The notes beneath the pieces were generated by a model. It saw only the letters and a program-made list of their open reading frames with translations, did no database searches and was not told the origin of the DNA. Positions 24,529 to 33,084 of a stretch of DNA of 64,000 nt are shown one piece after another. Numbering within the stretch: the stretch's first letter is position 1; each line of letters begins with the position of its first letter. Source of the DNA: Pseudomonas monsensis (lineage in GTDB: Bacteria; Pseudomonadota; Gammaproteobacteria; Pseudomonadales; Pseudomonadaceae); NCBI RefSeq assembly GCF_014268495.2, contig NZ_CP077087.1, positions 4,607,001 through 4,671,000 of the forward strand, in the 5' to 3' direction. The position numbers were made by a program, and so were the translations under genes.

Positions 24529-27474
24529 ATGCCCAGCCCACTGCGCCCGGAGCAACGCCGGTTCCCGCTGCACGTGCACATCAGCGTCATGTTCACGTTT
24601 CTCCTGTTGCTCACTGGCATCGTGCTGGGCCTGTTCAATTATCACCAGACCACGAAAATCATCCTGTCGAGCAGCGAACAACTGTTCAACCGTATCGAAC
24701 AGGATGTACGCCTGGACCTGCGTGCAACCTATCAGCCGATCCGCCACGTGCTCAGTCTGTTGGCGGACAACCCGGCCACTCAGGCCCAGCGCCTTGAAGA
24801 ACGCTTGCCGTTGCTCAAACCCTTCGCCCAGTCACTGACGGACAACCCCAACCTCGCCTCCTTGTACCTGGGTTACAGCAACGGCGATTTTTTCATGGTC
24901 CGGCCGCTGCGCGACGCCGCCCTGAAAACACGGTTCAAGGCTCCGGATGCTGCAAGCTATCAAGTCTGGAGCATCGAGCATGACGCGCAGGGCACGCCGC
25001 ACTCGCAATCGCTGTTCTTCGATCAGGCCTTGCAGCCGGTCAGCCGCCTGGAGAACCGCGACGACGCCTACGATCCGCGCAGTCGTGCCTGGTTTACCGA
25101 TGCACGCCGGCAACCCGGTCAGATCACCACTGAACCCTACGTGTTTTTCTCCACCCACAATATCGGCACCACGCTGGCCCGGCGCAGTGGAGAGAACGCC
25201 GTGATCGGTGCCGATCTGACCCTGGCCACACTGTCGGCCACCCTGATCAAGCACCGGGTCACCCCATCGACCGAGATTGCCCTGTTCGATGCTGATGGCA
25301 ACGTCGTGGCTTACCCCGACAGCGACCGCTTGATTGTCGATGATCGCAACGCACGCCAGGCCAGAGTGGCTGATCTGAGCCCCGGGCTGCACGTGTTGCT
25401 GACGACAGACAACCCTGGCAAGCGCCTGCAGGCCGATGGCCGGCAATGGATCGTCGCCCGCAGCAGCATGCAGGAAGGTGGGCCGAAGGGCCTGCAACTG
25501 GCGCTGCTGGTGCCCGAAGACGAACTGTTGGTCGATGCCTATCGCATGCGCTGGCAAGGCGCACTGGTGACCCTGGCCACGTTGTTGCTGTGTCTGCCGC
25601 TGGGCTGGCTGATCTCGCGGATTCTGGTCAAACCCTTGCATGCGCTGGTCAAGGAAGCCGACGCAATCCGCAGCTTCGACTTCAACTTTCCCCTGAGCCG
25701 ACGCTCACCCGTGCTGGAAGTCGATCAGTTGAGCGTGTCGATGGCGCAGATGAAAGACACGCTGGCGAGCTTCTTCCGCATCACCGACAGCCTGTGCGCG
25801 GAAACCCGTTTCGCACCGTTGCTGCACAGGGTGCTGTTCGAAACCGTGGGAATCGCCCAGGCCCAGGCCGGCCTGATTTATCTGCGCGACAATGACGACA
25901 CGCGCATGGTGCCTTACGGGCTGGTGATCAATGGCACGCCGCAGCCCCTGGAGAACTTCGACATTCAGGCGCATGACCTGCAACAGGACCACGGCCCGAT
26001 GTGGTTCAGGCAACTGATCGGTGCGAACAGCCTGGTCAGCGATCTGGGTTTCGATCAGGCGGCGGATCTGCAGCAAGTCCTGCTGGCCATGCAAGCGCCG
26101 CGCGTTCATATGATCGGCATCCGCCTGCACAACCGCCACGATGAAACCATCGGTCTGCTGATTCTGCTGGTCAACGACAGCGGCACGGCGGCGGATCTGG
26201 AAAAACTGCAGCCTGATCGCATCGCGTTCCTGCAAGCGGTGTCCGGTGCCGCCGCCGTGAGTATCGAAAGCCAGCGTCTGCAAGCCAGACAGAAACAGTT
26301 GCTGGATGCGTTCATTCAACTGCTCGCCGGCGCCATTGATGCCAAGAGCCCCTACACCGGCGGCCATTGCCAACGCGTGCCGGAGCTGACCCTGATGCTG
26401 GCCCAGGCCGCCGCGGCCAGTCAGGCCCCGGCGTTCAGCGCCTATCGGCCGACCGAGGATGAATGGGAAGCCCTGCACATCGCTGCCTGGCTGCACGATT
26501 GCGGCAAGGTCACGACGCCGGAATACGTCGTCGATAAAGCCACCAAACTGGAAACCATCAACGACCGCATCCACGAGATCCGCACCCGCTTCGAGGTGCT
26601 CAAGCGCGATGCGTGGATCAACTACTGGCAGGCACTGGCGCTCGGTGCTGACGCGACAACACTGGCGCAAGAGCGAGACGCCACGCTGAGCGCGCTGGAC
26701 GACGATTTTGCCTTCGTCGCGCGCTGCAATCTTGGCAGTGAGGCGATGGCCGAAGCGGATCTCGAACGCCTCAACGACCTTGCCCAACGCACCTGGATGC
26801 GCACTCTGGATGACCGTCTGGGGGTGTCGTGGGCAGAAAACAGACGTCAGGCACAAACACCGGCATCGACCCTGCCGGTTCGCGAAAAGTTATTGGCGGA
26901 CAAGCCCGAACATTTGTTCGAACGAGACAAGAACGAGTTGATTCCCGACGACAATCCATGGGGGTTCAAGCTGGACGTGCCACGTTATAAATACAATCGC
27001 GGCGAACTGTACAACCTGAGCATCACCCGCGGCACACTGACCCGTGAGGAGCGCTACATCATCAATCATCACATGGTGCAGACGATCATGATGCTCAGCC
27101 ACCTGCCCTTCCCCGGCCATCTGGACAGCATCGCCGAAATCGCCGGCGGTCATCACGAAAAAATGGACGGTACCGGATACCCGAAACGCCTGAAGCGCGA
27201 AGACATGAGCCTGCCGGCGCGGATGATGGCGATCGCCGATATTTTCGAAGCGTTAACGGCGGCCGATCGCCCCTACAAGAAGGCCAAGACCCTCAGCGAA
27301 GCGCTGGGGATCATGGCCACCATGTGTCGCGAAGCGCACATTGACGCGCCGCTGTTCGGCCTGTTCATCAGCGATGGCGTCTACCTGCAGTACGCCACGC
27401 GCTTTCTCGATCCACAGCAGATTGATGCCGTGGATGCCGCCAGCCTGTTGCGCAAGGCTGGCCTCAGCGCTTGA
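24529..27474 (+). CDS. Membrane HD-GYP phosphodiesterase with Cache, HAMP and GAF-like domains
   Basis: 981 residues. After a first membrane helix (VMFTFLLLLTGIVLGLF) comes a periplasmic double-Cache domain (DDAYDPRSRAWFTDA, IGADLTLATLSATL), a second membrane helix near residue 350, a HAMP segment, a GAF-like region (about 420-590) and an HD-GYP domain with HDCGK at about 656 and HHEKMDGTGYP at about 875. Metal and GYP motifs are intact, so c-di-GMP hydrolysis is likely. An insertion of roughly 150 residues separates HD from GYP (see findings). It follows the BvgS-like kinase in the same direction by 48 bases and may be co-transcribed. Confidence 0.9.
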   Translation: MPSPLRPEQRRFPLHVHISVMFTFLLLLTGIVLGLFNYHQTTKIILSSSEQLFNRIEQDVRLDLRATYQPIRHVLSLLADNPATQAQRLEERLPLLKPFAQSLTDNPNLASLYLGYSNGDFFMVRPLRDAALKTRFKAPDAASYQVWSIEHDAQGTPHSQSLFFDQALQPVSRLENRDDAYDPRSRAWFTDARRQPGQITTEPYVFFSTHNIGTTLARRSGENAVIGADLTLATLSATLIKHRVTPSTEIALFDADGNVVAYPDSDRLIVDDRNARQARVADLSPGLHVLLTTDNPGKRLQADGRQWIVARSSMQEGGPKGLQLALLVPEDELLVDAYRMRWQGALVTLATLLLCLPLGWLISRILVKPLHALVKEADAIRSFDFNFPLSRRSPVLEVDQLSVSMAQMKDTLASFFRITDSLCAETRFAPLLHRVLFETVGIAQAQAGLIYLRDNDDTRMVPYGLVINGTPQPLENFDIQAHDLQQDHGPMWFRQLIGANSLVSDLGFDQAADLQQVLLAMQAPRVHMIGIRLHNRHDETIGLLILLVNDSGTAADLEKLQPDRIAFLQAVSGAAAVSIESQRLQARQKQLLDAFIQLLAGAIDAKSPYTGGHCQRVPELTLMLAQAAAASQAPAFSAYRPTEDEWEALHIAAWLHDCGKVTTPEYVVDKATKLETINDRIHEIRTRFEVLKRDAWINYWQALALGADATTLAQERDATLSALDDDFAFVARCNLGSEAMAEADLERLNDLAQRTWMRTLDDRLGVSWAENRRQAQTPASTLPVREKLLADKPEHLFERDKNELIPDDNPWGFKLDVPRYKYNRGELYNLSITRGTLTREERYIINHHMVQTIMMLSHLPFPGHLDSIAEIAGGHHEKMDGTGYPKRLKREDMSLPARMMAIADIFEALTAADRPYKKAKTLSEALGIMATMCREAHIDAPLFGLFISDGVYLQYATRFLDPQQIDAVDAASLLRKAGLSA

Positions 27475-27957
27475 TCAGCAGTCGGTCAGGCGCAGGAAAA
27501 TCGCCGCCAGTTGCTCGATGCCGGCCTGATCGTCGACGCCGAAGCGCGCCAGCTTCGGGCTATCCAGATCGAGCACGCCGATCAAACGGCCATCCTTGAC
27601 CAACGGCACCACCAGCTCACTGTTCGAGGCGCTGTCGCAGGCGATATGGCCGGGAAACGCATGCACGTCTTCCACCCGCTGGGTTTGCCGACTGGCAGCT
27701 GCCGCGCCGCACACACCTCGTCCAAACGGAATGCGCACGCAGGCGATCTGGCCCTGAAACGGGCCGAGCACCAGCTCTTCGTTGCGGTTGAGGTAGAAAC
27801 CGGCCCAGTTCAGGTCCTCGAGCTGGTTGAACAGAAACGCCGAAAACTGCGCGGCGTTGGCGATGAAATCGCGCTCGTCCGCCAGCAGCGATTCCAGTTG
27901 CGCGGCCAACATGCCATAGCCTTCGAGGCCCTGGCCGCTTTGTTGCAAATCAATCAT
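27475..27957 (-). CDS. msrC: Free methionine-(R)-sulfoxide reductase (GAF-type fRMsr)
   Basis: 160 residues, one GAF domain. The three cysteines typical of the catalytic family are present: Cys73 (GQIACVRIPFG), Cys83 (GRGVCGAAA) and Cys107 (HIACDSASNSELVVPL), with the same spacing as in E. coli fRMsr (84, 94, 118). It reduces free Met-R-sulfoxide with thioredoxin. The start ATG overlaps the stop of the upstream DUF815 ATPase (ATGA), so the two are translationally coupled. The longer frame to 28014 would run into that gene and is rejected. Its stop abuts that of the HD-GYP gene. Confidence 0.9.
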   Translation of the reverse strand: MIDLQQSGQGLEGYGMLAAQLESLLADERDFIANAAQFSAFLFNQLEDLNWAGFYLNRNEELVLGPFQGQIACVRIPFGRGVCGAAAASRQTQRVEDVHAFPGHIACDSASNSELVVPLVKDGRLIGVLDLDSPKLARFGVDDQAGIEQLAAIFLRLTDC

Positions 27958-28844
27958 GCCTTGTGCTCCAACAATTTCAGTCCCACCCAGTAACGGGCGA
28001 ATTGGTACGCGCAACGTCCGTTGCGGTTACCGCGGCCGGTGGCCCAACGCACGGCGAGGATGTCCAGTGCTTCGTCGCGCTGCCAGCTCAAACCGGCCTT
28101 GGCGGCCAACTGACCGATCCAGTGCTCGACGACGTTGAGGAAATGTTCCTGGGTAAACGGGTAAAACGACAGCCATAGACCGAAACGGTCCGACAGCGCG
28201 ATCTTGTCTTCCACGGCCTCGCTGGGGTGCAGCTCACCATCGACGCGTTTCCAGTTTTCGTTGTCACTTTCCTTCTCCGGCACCAGATGGCGGCGGTTGG
28301 AAGTGGCGTACAGCAAGACGTTATCCGGCGCCTGCTCCAGCGAGCCGTCGAGCACACTTTTGAGCACGCGGTAATCGCCTTCACCGGACTCGAACGACAA
28401 GTCATCACAGAACAGCACGAACCGTTGCGGCAACTTGGCGATCTGCTCGACCACACGCGGCAGGTCGGCCAGATGGTCACGCTCGATTTCGATCAGGCGC
28501 AGACCCGCCCCGGCGTGTTCGGCGAGCAGCGCCCGCACCAGCGACGATTTGCCGGTACCGCGCGAGCCCCAGAGCAAGGCATGGTTGGCCGGCATGCCGT
28601 CAAGGAATTGCTGTGTGTTGCGACCCAGTTGCTCAAGCTGCCGATCAACACCGATCAGGTCGCTCAGGCGCATGTCGAGACTGACTTCCAGCGGCAGCAG
28701 ATACCCGCTGCGCCCGTCGCGCTGCCAGCGCGCCGCCAGGCAGGTGCTCCAGTCAATGACGGGACGCGGTGCCGGCAACAGCGGCTCGATCCGCGCCAGA
28801 ACCGACTCGGCGCGCTCAAGAAAAGCATTCAATCGGGAATCCAC
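27954..28844 (-). CDS. DUF815-family P-loop ATPase
   Basis: About 296 residues. Walker A is LLWGSRGTGKSSLVRAL, Walker B FVLFCDDLSFE, followed by a sensor-like YATSNRRHLVPE and the arginine region GRGNRNGRCAYQFAR near the end. These match the DUF815 AAA+ family of unknown function. The GTG at 28844 lies behind AGGAGA and is preferred over a TTG at 28895. Coupled by ATGA to the methionine sulfoxide reductase gene, a pairing that suggests a stress-repair role. Not characterised. Confidence 0.87.
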   Translation of the reverse strand: MDSRLNAFLERAESVLARIEPLLPAPRPVIDWSTCLAARWQRDGRSGYLLPLEVSLDMRLSDLIGVDRQLEQLGRNTQQFLDGMPANHALLWGSRGTGKSSLVRALLAEHAGAGLRLIEIERDHLADLPRVVEQIAKLPQRFVLFCDDLSFESGEGDYRVLKSVLDGSLEQAPDNVLLYATSNRRHLVPEKESDNENWKRVDGELHPSEAVEDKIALSDRFGLWLSFYPFTQEHFLNVVEHWIGQLAAKAGLSWQRDEALDILAVRWATGRGNRNGRCAYQFARYWVGLKLLEHKA

Positions 28845-28995
28845 GTCTTCTCCTCGGGCACGTTCACAGTGATGATGGTGATCCAGCGACGACAATCAGA
28901 TCAATAATCCCGCGCCGCGCCTTGTTACAAGGCGATTCGGGAACCTCGGTTTCGAGACATGATCGACTATGCTTGAGCAGCGAAGGGAAACGGAA

Positions 28996-31332
28996 GTGGT
29001 TCAACACCCCATGGATATCAAATTCACCCACCGGCTGTCATACAAGCAAGCCAGGCTGACTGTGCTGGTCGGGTTTATTCTGGGCACGCTGCTCAGTCTG
29101 CTGCAAATAGGCATCGATTATGCCAGCGAAGACGCCTCCATCAACCGTGAAATCCTGTCCTTGCTGGAAATCAGCCACAATCCGGCATCACGCATCGCCT
29201 ACAACATCGACGCCGAACTCGCGCAGGAACTCACCCTGGGCCTGTTGCGCTCACCGGCGATCATCTCCGCGCAGCTGACCGACAACAACAGTAACGTGCT
29301 GGCCAGCGTCAAACGTCCGGAACTGCAAAGCGGCTACCGGGTGATCAGCGATTTTCTGTTCGGCGCCAAGCGCCAGTTCGAGGATCGCCTGTACCTGGAT
29401 CATCTGCCCAACGAATCGTTGGGGGTGTTGAGCCTTGAAGTCGATACCTACGCATTCGGCAGCCGCTTTCTGCGCCGCGCCGAGATTACCCTGTTCAACG
29501 GTTTCGCCCGCAGCCTGATCCTCACCGGCCTGTTGCTGGCGTTGTTCTACGTGATGCTGACCAAACCGCTGGTGCGGGTGATTCGCGAACTCAGCGGGCG
29601 CGATCCACGCAGCGCAGAACCGACCTCACTGATCTGTCCGGGCGGACACGCCAATGACGAAATCGGTGTGCTGGTCAAAGTGGCCAATCAACAATTCGAA
29701 AATATCGCCACCGAGATCCAGCAGCGGCGCAACGCCGAAAACCGTCTGACCGACTACCTCGGTCAACTGGAACACATTGTCTCGGCGCGCACCGCCGAGC
29801 TCAAGGCAATCAATGCCCGGCTCAGTCAGTCCAACGAGGAGCTCGAAGTCGCCCGCCGCACCGCACTGGAAATGGCCGAAGCGCGATCGGCGTTCCTCGC
29901 CAACATGAGCCATGAAATCCGCACGCCGCTCAACGGTCTGCTGGGGATGATCGCACTGTCCCTCGACGGGCCGTTGAATGCCGAGCAACAGCAACAGCTT
30001 TCGATCGCCCACGACTCGGGCAAGGTGCTGGTGGAACTGCTCAACGATATTCTCGACCTGTCGAAATTCGATGCCGGGCAACTGGAGCTCGAGCACATCC
30101 CGTTCGATCTGGGTTCGCTGATCGAGGACACGGCCAACCTGTTGTCGCAGAACGCCGCACCGAGCGTTGAACTGACCTGCCTGATCGATCCGTACTTCCC
30201 GGCGCTGGTGCTGGGAGACCCGACCCGCGTGCGGCAGATCGTCAGCAACCTGTTGTCCAACGCGCTGAAATTCACCCGTTTCGGTCGCGTGGATGTGCGC
30301 CTGTCGACCTATAACGACGGCGTGCGCATCGAAGTCTGCGACACCGGTATCGGCATTGCCCAGGAAGCGCAGGTCAGGATCTTCCAGCCGTTCACCCAGG
30401 CCGGTGCCGGCATTACGCGCCAGTACGGTGGTACCGGGCTCGGACTGGCGCTGACGTACAACCTGTGCGAAGCGATGCAAGGGCGCCTGACCATCAGCTC
30501 CGAGACCGGTTTCGGCAGCCAGTTCTGTGCCGAACTGCCGTTGCCCTGCCACACCCGGGCTCTGCCACCCGCGCCATTGCACGGCAAGGTACTGGCCATC
30601 ACCGCCGCCAGCAGTGGCCTGGCCGAATTGCTGAAAAGCCTGCTGCCGGCCTGGGGCCTTGAATACGAGCAGCGCACCATCGAGGATTCACTGCTCGGTC
30701 TGACGCCTGACGTTTTGATCACCGATTGCCCGGAATGCCTGTTCGGGCTGCGTCCGACCCTCACCGCCCCGATCCTGCTGGTGACCGCTTACGGCAGTTT
30801 CCTGCCCAGCGAAGAAGCGGCGGCCCTTGCGCCACTGCAGCAACAGGCGCGTCCGCTGGCACGCAATGCGCTCTATCAGAATCTGCGCCGCACCCTGCAA
30901 CCCGACACCGCGGCCATCCACGATACTCGCCTGGAAACAACCCCCAACGTGCGGCGCGGGCTGGTGCTGCTGGTCGAGGACAATCCGGTCAACCAACTGG
31001 TGGCCAAGGGCATGCTCGGCAAACTGGGCTGCGACGTCGTGGTGGCTGCCCACGGTGCCGAGGCGCTGGATCAACTGGAGTATCACTCGTTCGATCTGGT
31101 GCTGATGGACTGCAACATGCCGGTGATGGACGGCTACGAAGCCAGCCGGCAGATCCGCCAGAGCGGACGCTGGCCGGACCTGCCGATCATCGCCCTGACC
31201 GCCAACGCCATGTCCGAGGAGCGCGAACGCTGCCGGGCAGCGGGCATGAGCGACTATCTGGCCAAGCCGTTCCGCCGGGAAGAACTGGCAGCCCTGCTCG
31301 ATCAATGGATTCCGGCTACGACAGCGCCTTGA
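28996..31332 (+). CDS. Hybrid sensor histidine kinase with two receiver-like domains
   Basis: About 778 residues. Two membrane helices (VLVGFILGTLLSLLQIGI and SLILTGLLLALFYVMLT) enclose a periplasmic sensor of about 150 residues; then HAMP-like and coiled-coil segments, HisKA (His306 in MSHEIRTPLNGLLGM), HATPase_c (LLSNALKF, DTGIGIA, GTGLGLALTY), a degenerate receiver-like domain (about 530-620) and a true receiver with Asp705 in LMDCNMPVMDGYEASRQIR. There is no HPt domain, so the last phosphoryl step needs a separate HPt protein. GTG 28996 after AAGGG is my start choice; ATG 28969 or ATG 29011 are alternatives. No regulator gene is adjacent. Confidence 0.88.
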   Translation: MVQHPMDIKFTHRLSYKQARLTVLVGFILGTLLSLLQIGIDYASEDASINREILSLLEISHNPASRIAYNIDAELAQELTLGLLRSPAIISAQLTDNNSNVLASVKRPELQSGYRVISDFLFGAKRQFEDRLYLDHLPNESLGVLSLEVDTYAFGSRFLRRAEITLFNGFARSLILTGLLLALFYVMLTKPLVRVIRELSGRDPRSAEPTSLICPGGHANDEIGVLVKVANQQFENIATEIQQRRNAENRLTDYLGQLEHIVSARTAELKAINARLSQSNEELEVARRTALEMAEARSAFLANMSHEIRTPLNGLLGMIALSLDGPLNAEQQQQLSIAHDSGKVLVELLNDILDLSKFDAGQLELEHIPFDLGSLIEDTANLLSQNAAPSVELTCLIDPYFPALVLGDPTRVRQIVSNLLSNALKFTRFGRVDVRLSTYNDGVRIEVCDTGIGIAQEAQVRIFQPFTQAGAGITRQYGGTGLGLALTYNLCEAMQGRLTISSETGFGSQFCAELPLPCHTRALPPAPLHGKVLAITAASSGLAELLKSLLPAWGLEYEQRTIEDSLLGLTPDVLITDCPECLFGLRPTLTAPILLVTAYGSFLPSEEAAALAPLQQQARPLARNALYQNLRRTLQPDTAAIHDTRLETTPNVRRGLVLLVEDNPVNQLVAKGMLGKLGCDVVVAAHGAEALDQLEYHSFDLVLMDCNMPVMDGYEASRQIRQSGRWPDLPIIALTANAMSEERERCRAAGMSDYLAKPFRREELAALLDQWIPATTAP

Positions 31333-31777
31333 TCTGCCCCAGCAGATGATCGAGACCGTGGCGCAAGTCGTTGAGGCGATCCAGATCGACCCCGCTGTCG
31401 CATAGCAGGCGCGCCTTGAGCGGCCCGACCTGCTCACGCAGCGCCTGACCTGCCGGGGTCAGGCTCAAGTGCACTTCACGTTCATCGCGCGCCGAACGTC
31501 GACGCTGCACCAGTTGCAACTGCTCCAGCCGCTTGAGCAAGGGCGTCAGCGTCCCGGAATCCAGGGCCAGGCGCTCACCCAGCGCCTTGACCGTCGGTTG
31601 CTCCGGCGCGCAATCCTGCCACTCCCACAACACCAGCATCGCCAGGTATTGCGGATAGGTCAGGCCAAGCTCATCGAGCATCGGCTTGTAAGCACGAATC
31701 ACCGCCCGGGACGCGGCATACAACTTGAAGCACAACTGGCTGTCGAGCTTCAGCGAATCGACGGGCAGGCGGTTCAT
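31316..31777 (-). CDS. OhrR-like MarR repressor (2-Cys type)
   Basis: 153 residues with a winged-helix MarR core (LTYPQYLAMLVLWE, LALDSGTLTPLLKRLE, RDEREVHLSLTPAGQAL). Cys16 in SQLCFKLYAASRAVIRAY is at the position of the peroxide-sensing cysteine of OhrR, and Cys126 in ARLLCDSGVD fits the resolving cysteine of the Xanthomonas-type 2-Cys OhrR. The ATG overlaps the stop of the glutathione peroxidase gene (ATGA), so it is the second gene of a gpx-repressor operon with a palindromic operator at 32306-32327. It should repress this operon until organic peroxide oxidises Cys16. Confidence 0.87.
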   Translation of the reverse strand: MNRLPVDSLKLDSQLCFKLYAASRAVIRAYKPMLDELGLTYPQYLAMLVLWEWQDCAPEQPTVKALGERLALDSGTLTPLLKRLEQLQLVQRRRSARDEREVHLSLTPAGQALREQVGPLKARLLCDSGVDLDRLNDLRHGLDHLLGQIKALS

Positions 31778-32259
31778 TTGAGCAGGGCTTCGATCTCGCC
31801 AGTCAGGTCCTGCGGCTTGGTGGCCGGGGAGAAACGCTTGACCAACTGGCCGTCCTTGCCGATCAGGAACTTGGTGAAGTTCCACTTGATGCCCTGGGAG
31901 CCGAGCACACCCGGGGCACGTTTTTTCAACTGCACGAACAGCGGATGGGCCTCGGCACCGTTGACGTCGATCTTCTTGAACAACGGGAAACTGACGCCGT
32001 AGTTAAGCTCGCAGAACTCGCTGATCGCGCCTTCATTGCCCGGCTCTTGCTTGCCAAATTGATTACACGGGAAACCCAGCACGACCAGGCCCTGGTCCTT
32101 GTAGGTCTGCCACAGTTGCTCAAGGCCTTTGTATTGTGGAGTGAAACCGCATTTGCTGGCGGTATTGACCACCAGCACCGCTTTGCCAGCGAAATCAGCC
32201 AGGGTCTTTTGCTCACCCTTGATGGTGGTGCACGGAATATTCAGCAGGTTGTCGCTCAT
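31774..32259 (-). CDS. gpx: Glutathione peroxidase family protein
   Basis: 161 residues, full-length for non-selenium bacterial glutathione/thioredoxin peroxidases. The peroxidatic cysteine is Cys37 in VNTASKCGFTPQYKGLE; the conserved GFPCNQFGKQEPG carries Cys65 and the catalytic Gln, and WNFTKFLIGKDG gives the Trp and Asn. It reduces organic hydroperoxides and H2O2. It is the first gene of an operon with an OhrR-like repressor. The promoter (TTGCAC-17-TATGTT) overlaps an AT-rich palindrome. Confidence 0.92.
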   Translation of the reverse strand: MSDNLLNIPCTTIKGEQKTLADFAGKAVLVVNTASKCGFTPQYKGLEQLWQTYKDQGLVVLGFPCNQFGKQEPGNEGAISEFCELNYGVSFPLFKKIDVNGAEAHPLFVQLKKRAPGVLGSQGIKWNFTKFLIGKDGQLVKRFSPATKPQDLTGEIEALLK

Positions 32260-32292
32260 GGCACAAGGTCCTCGGATTATCGACGAAGGCCA

Positions 32293-32327
32293 AACATAGC
32301 GAGCAATTAAATTGTGTGCAATTTAAT
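32293..32327 (-). promoter_or_regulatory. gpx promoter overlapping an OhrR-type palindromic operator
   Basis: On the minus strand TTGCAC (32321-32316) and TATGTT (32298-32293) are 17 bases apart, a good sigma-70 promoter 34 bases before the gpx ATG. A perfect palindrome with arms ATTAAATTG and CAATTTAAT and a 4-base centre spans 32306-32327, covering the -35 element. AT-rich CAATTAAATTG repeats are the established operator type of B. subtilis and Xanthomonas OhrR, so the downstream repressor is the likely binder. Confidence 0.7.
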
Positions 32328-32344
32328 ATTTGAAATCACTCCCC

Positions 32345-32433
32345 GCAGGAACCGCCAAAGGCTCGGGCCGCATTCGGACGATCTTTCGATTTGTCTTGAA
32401 GATCAAAAGATCGCAGCCCTCGGCAGCTCCTGC
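32345..32433. repeat. Imperfect inverted repeat, intergenic REP-like element
   Basis: Left arm from 32345 (gcaggaaccgccaaaggctc) and right arm to 32433 (ctcggcagctcctgc) are imperfect complements, with AGATC-rich centre. This type, containing 'gatcgcagcc...cggcagctcc', is a frequent intergenic repeat of fluorescent pseudomonads. Confidence 0.6.
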
Positions 32434-32465
32434 CGAGGTTCAATCCAACCGTTCAAACGTGAAGT

Positions 32466-32861
32466 TCATTCGCGCGGTTCAAGGTTCAGGCACACCGAAT
32501 TGATGCAATAACGCAAACCGGTCGGCGGCGGGCCGTCCGGGAATACGTGCCCCAGGTGCGCATCGCAACGGGCGCATTTCACTTCGGTGCGAATCATGCC
32601 GTGGCTGGTGTCACGGATTTCGGTCATGGCGCTTGCGCCGATCGGCGCGTAGAAGCTCGGCCAGCCGCAGCCGGAATCGAATTTGGTCGTGGAATCGAAC
32701 AGCGGCTCGTTACAGCAGACACAGTGATAAACACCGTCGGTTTTGGTGGCGTTGTATTTGCCGGAGAACGGTCGTTCGGTGGCACTCAGACGGCACACGT
32801 TGTATTGCTCGGGGTCGAGCATCGCACGCCATTCTTCCAGGGTTTTTTCCAACTTTTCCAT
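32466..32861 (-). CDS. msrB: Peptide-methionine (R)-S-oxide reductase MsrB
   Basis: 131 residues. Zinc-binding pairs CVCC and CARC frame the fold; the substrate region is FDSGCGWPSFY, and the catalytic cysteine lies in RYCINSVCLNLEP. It repairs Met-R-sulfoxide in proteins. I choose the ATG at 32861 because GAGG lies 6-7 bases upstream; two more in-frame starts lie just before it. It stands next to glutathione peroxidase and close to msrC, giving a local group of oxidative-damage genes. Confidence 0.95.
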   Translation of the reverse strand: MEKLEKTLEEWRAMLDPEQYNVCRLSATERPFSGKYNATKTDGVYHCVCCNEPLFDSTTKFDSGCGWPSFYAPIGASAMTEIRDTSHGMIRTEVKCARCDAHLGHVFPDGPPPTGLRYCINSVCLNLEPRE

Positions 32862-33084
32862 CATCACACCTCAGCGGCTGAAAAAGCCCGATCTGTACCT
32901 TTTCCACGGATCGGGTGGCACGTATGATTGCGCCTCGTCACACGCCAGTCTGGCAGTCAGACCGGGCGCATTCAAACGGATTCTCGGCGCCACGGCGCAA
33001 GACTCCGCCTGTGCGAAGACGCAGGAATCCCAGTACGGTTGGCCATTCGCCGTCTGGATCGTTCATTTTCGGGATCACATCGCC

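Noticed and set aside
32910..32930. Sigma-54-like sequence tggcac...ttgc before alaA
   Set aside because: The distance between GG and GC is 11 instead of the required 10 bases, so RpoN should not use it.
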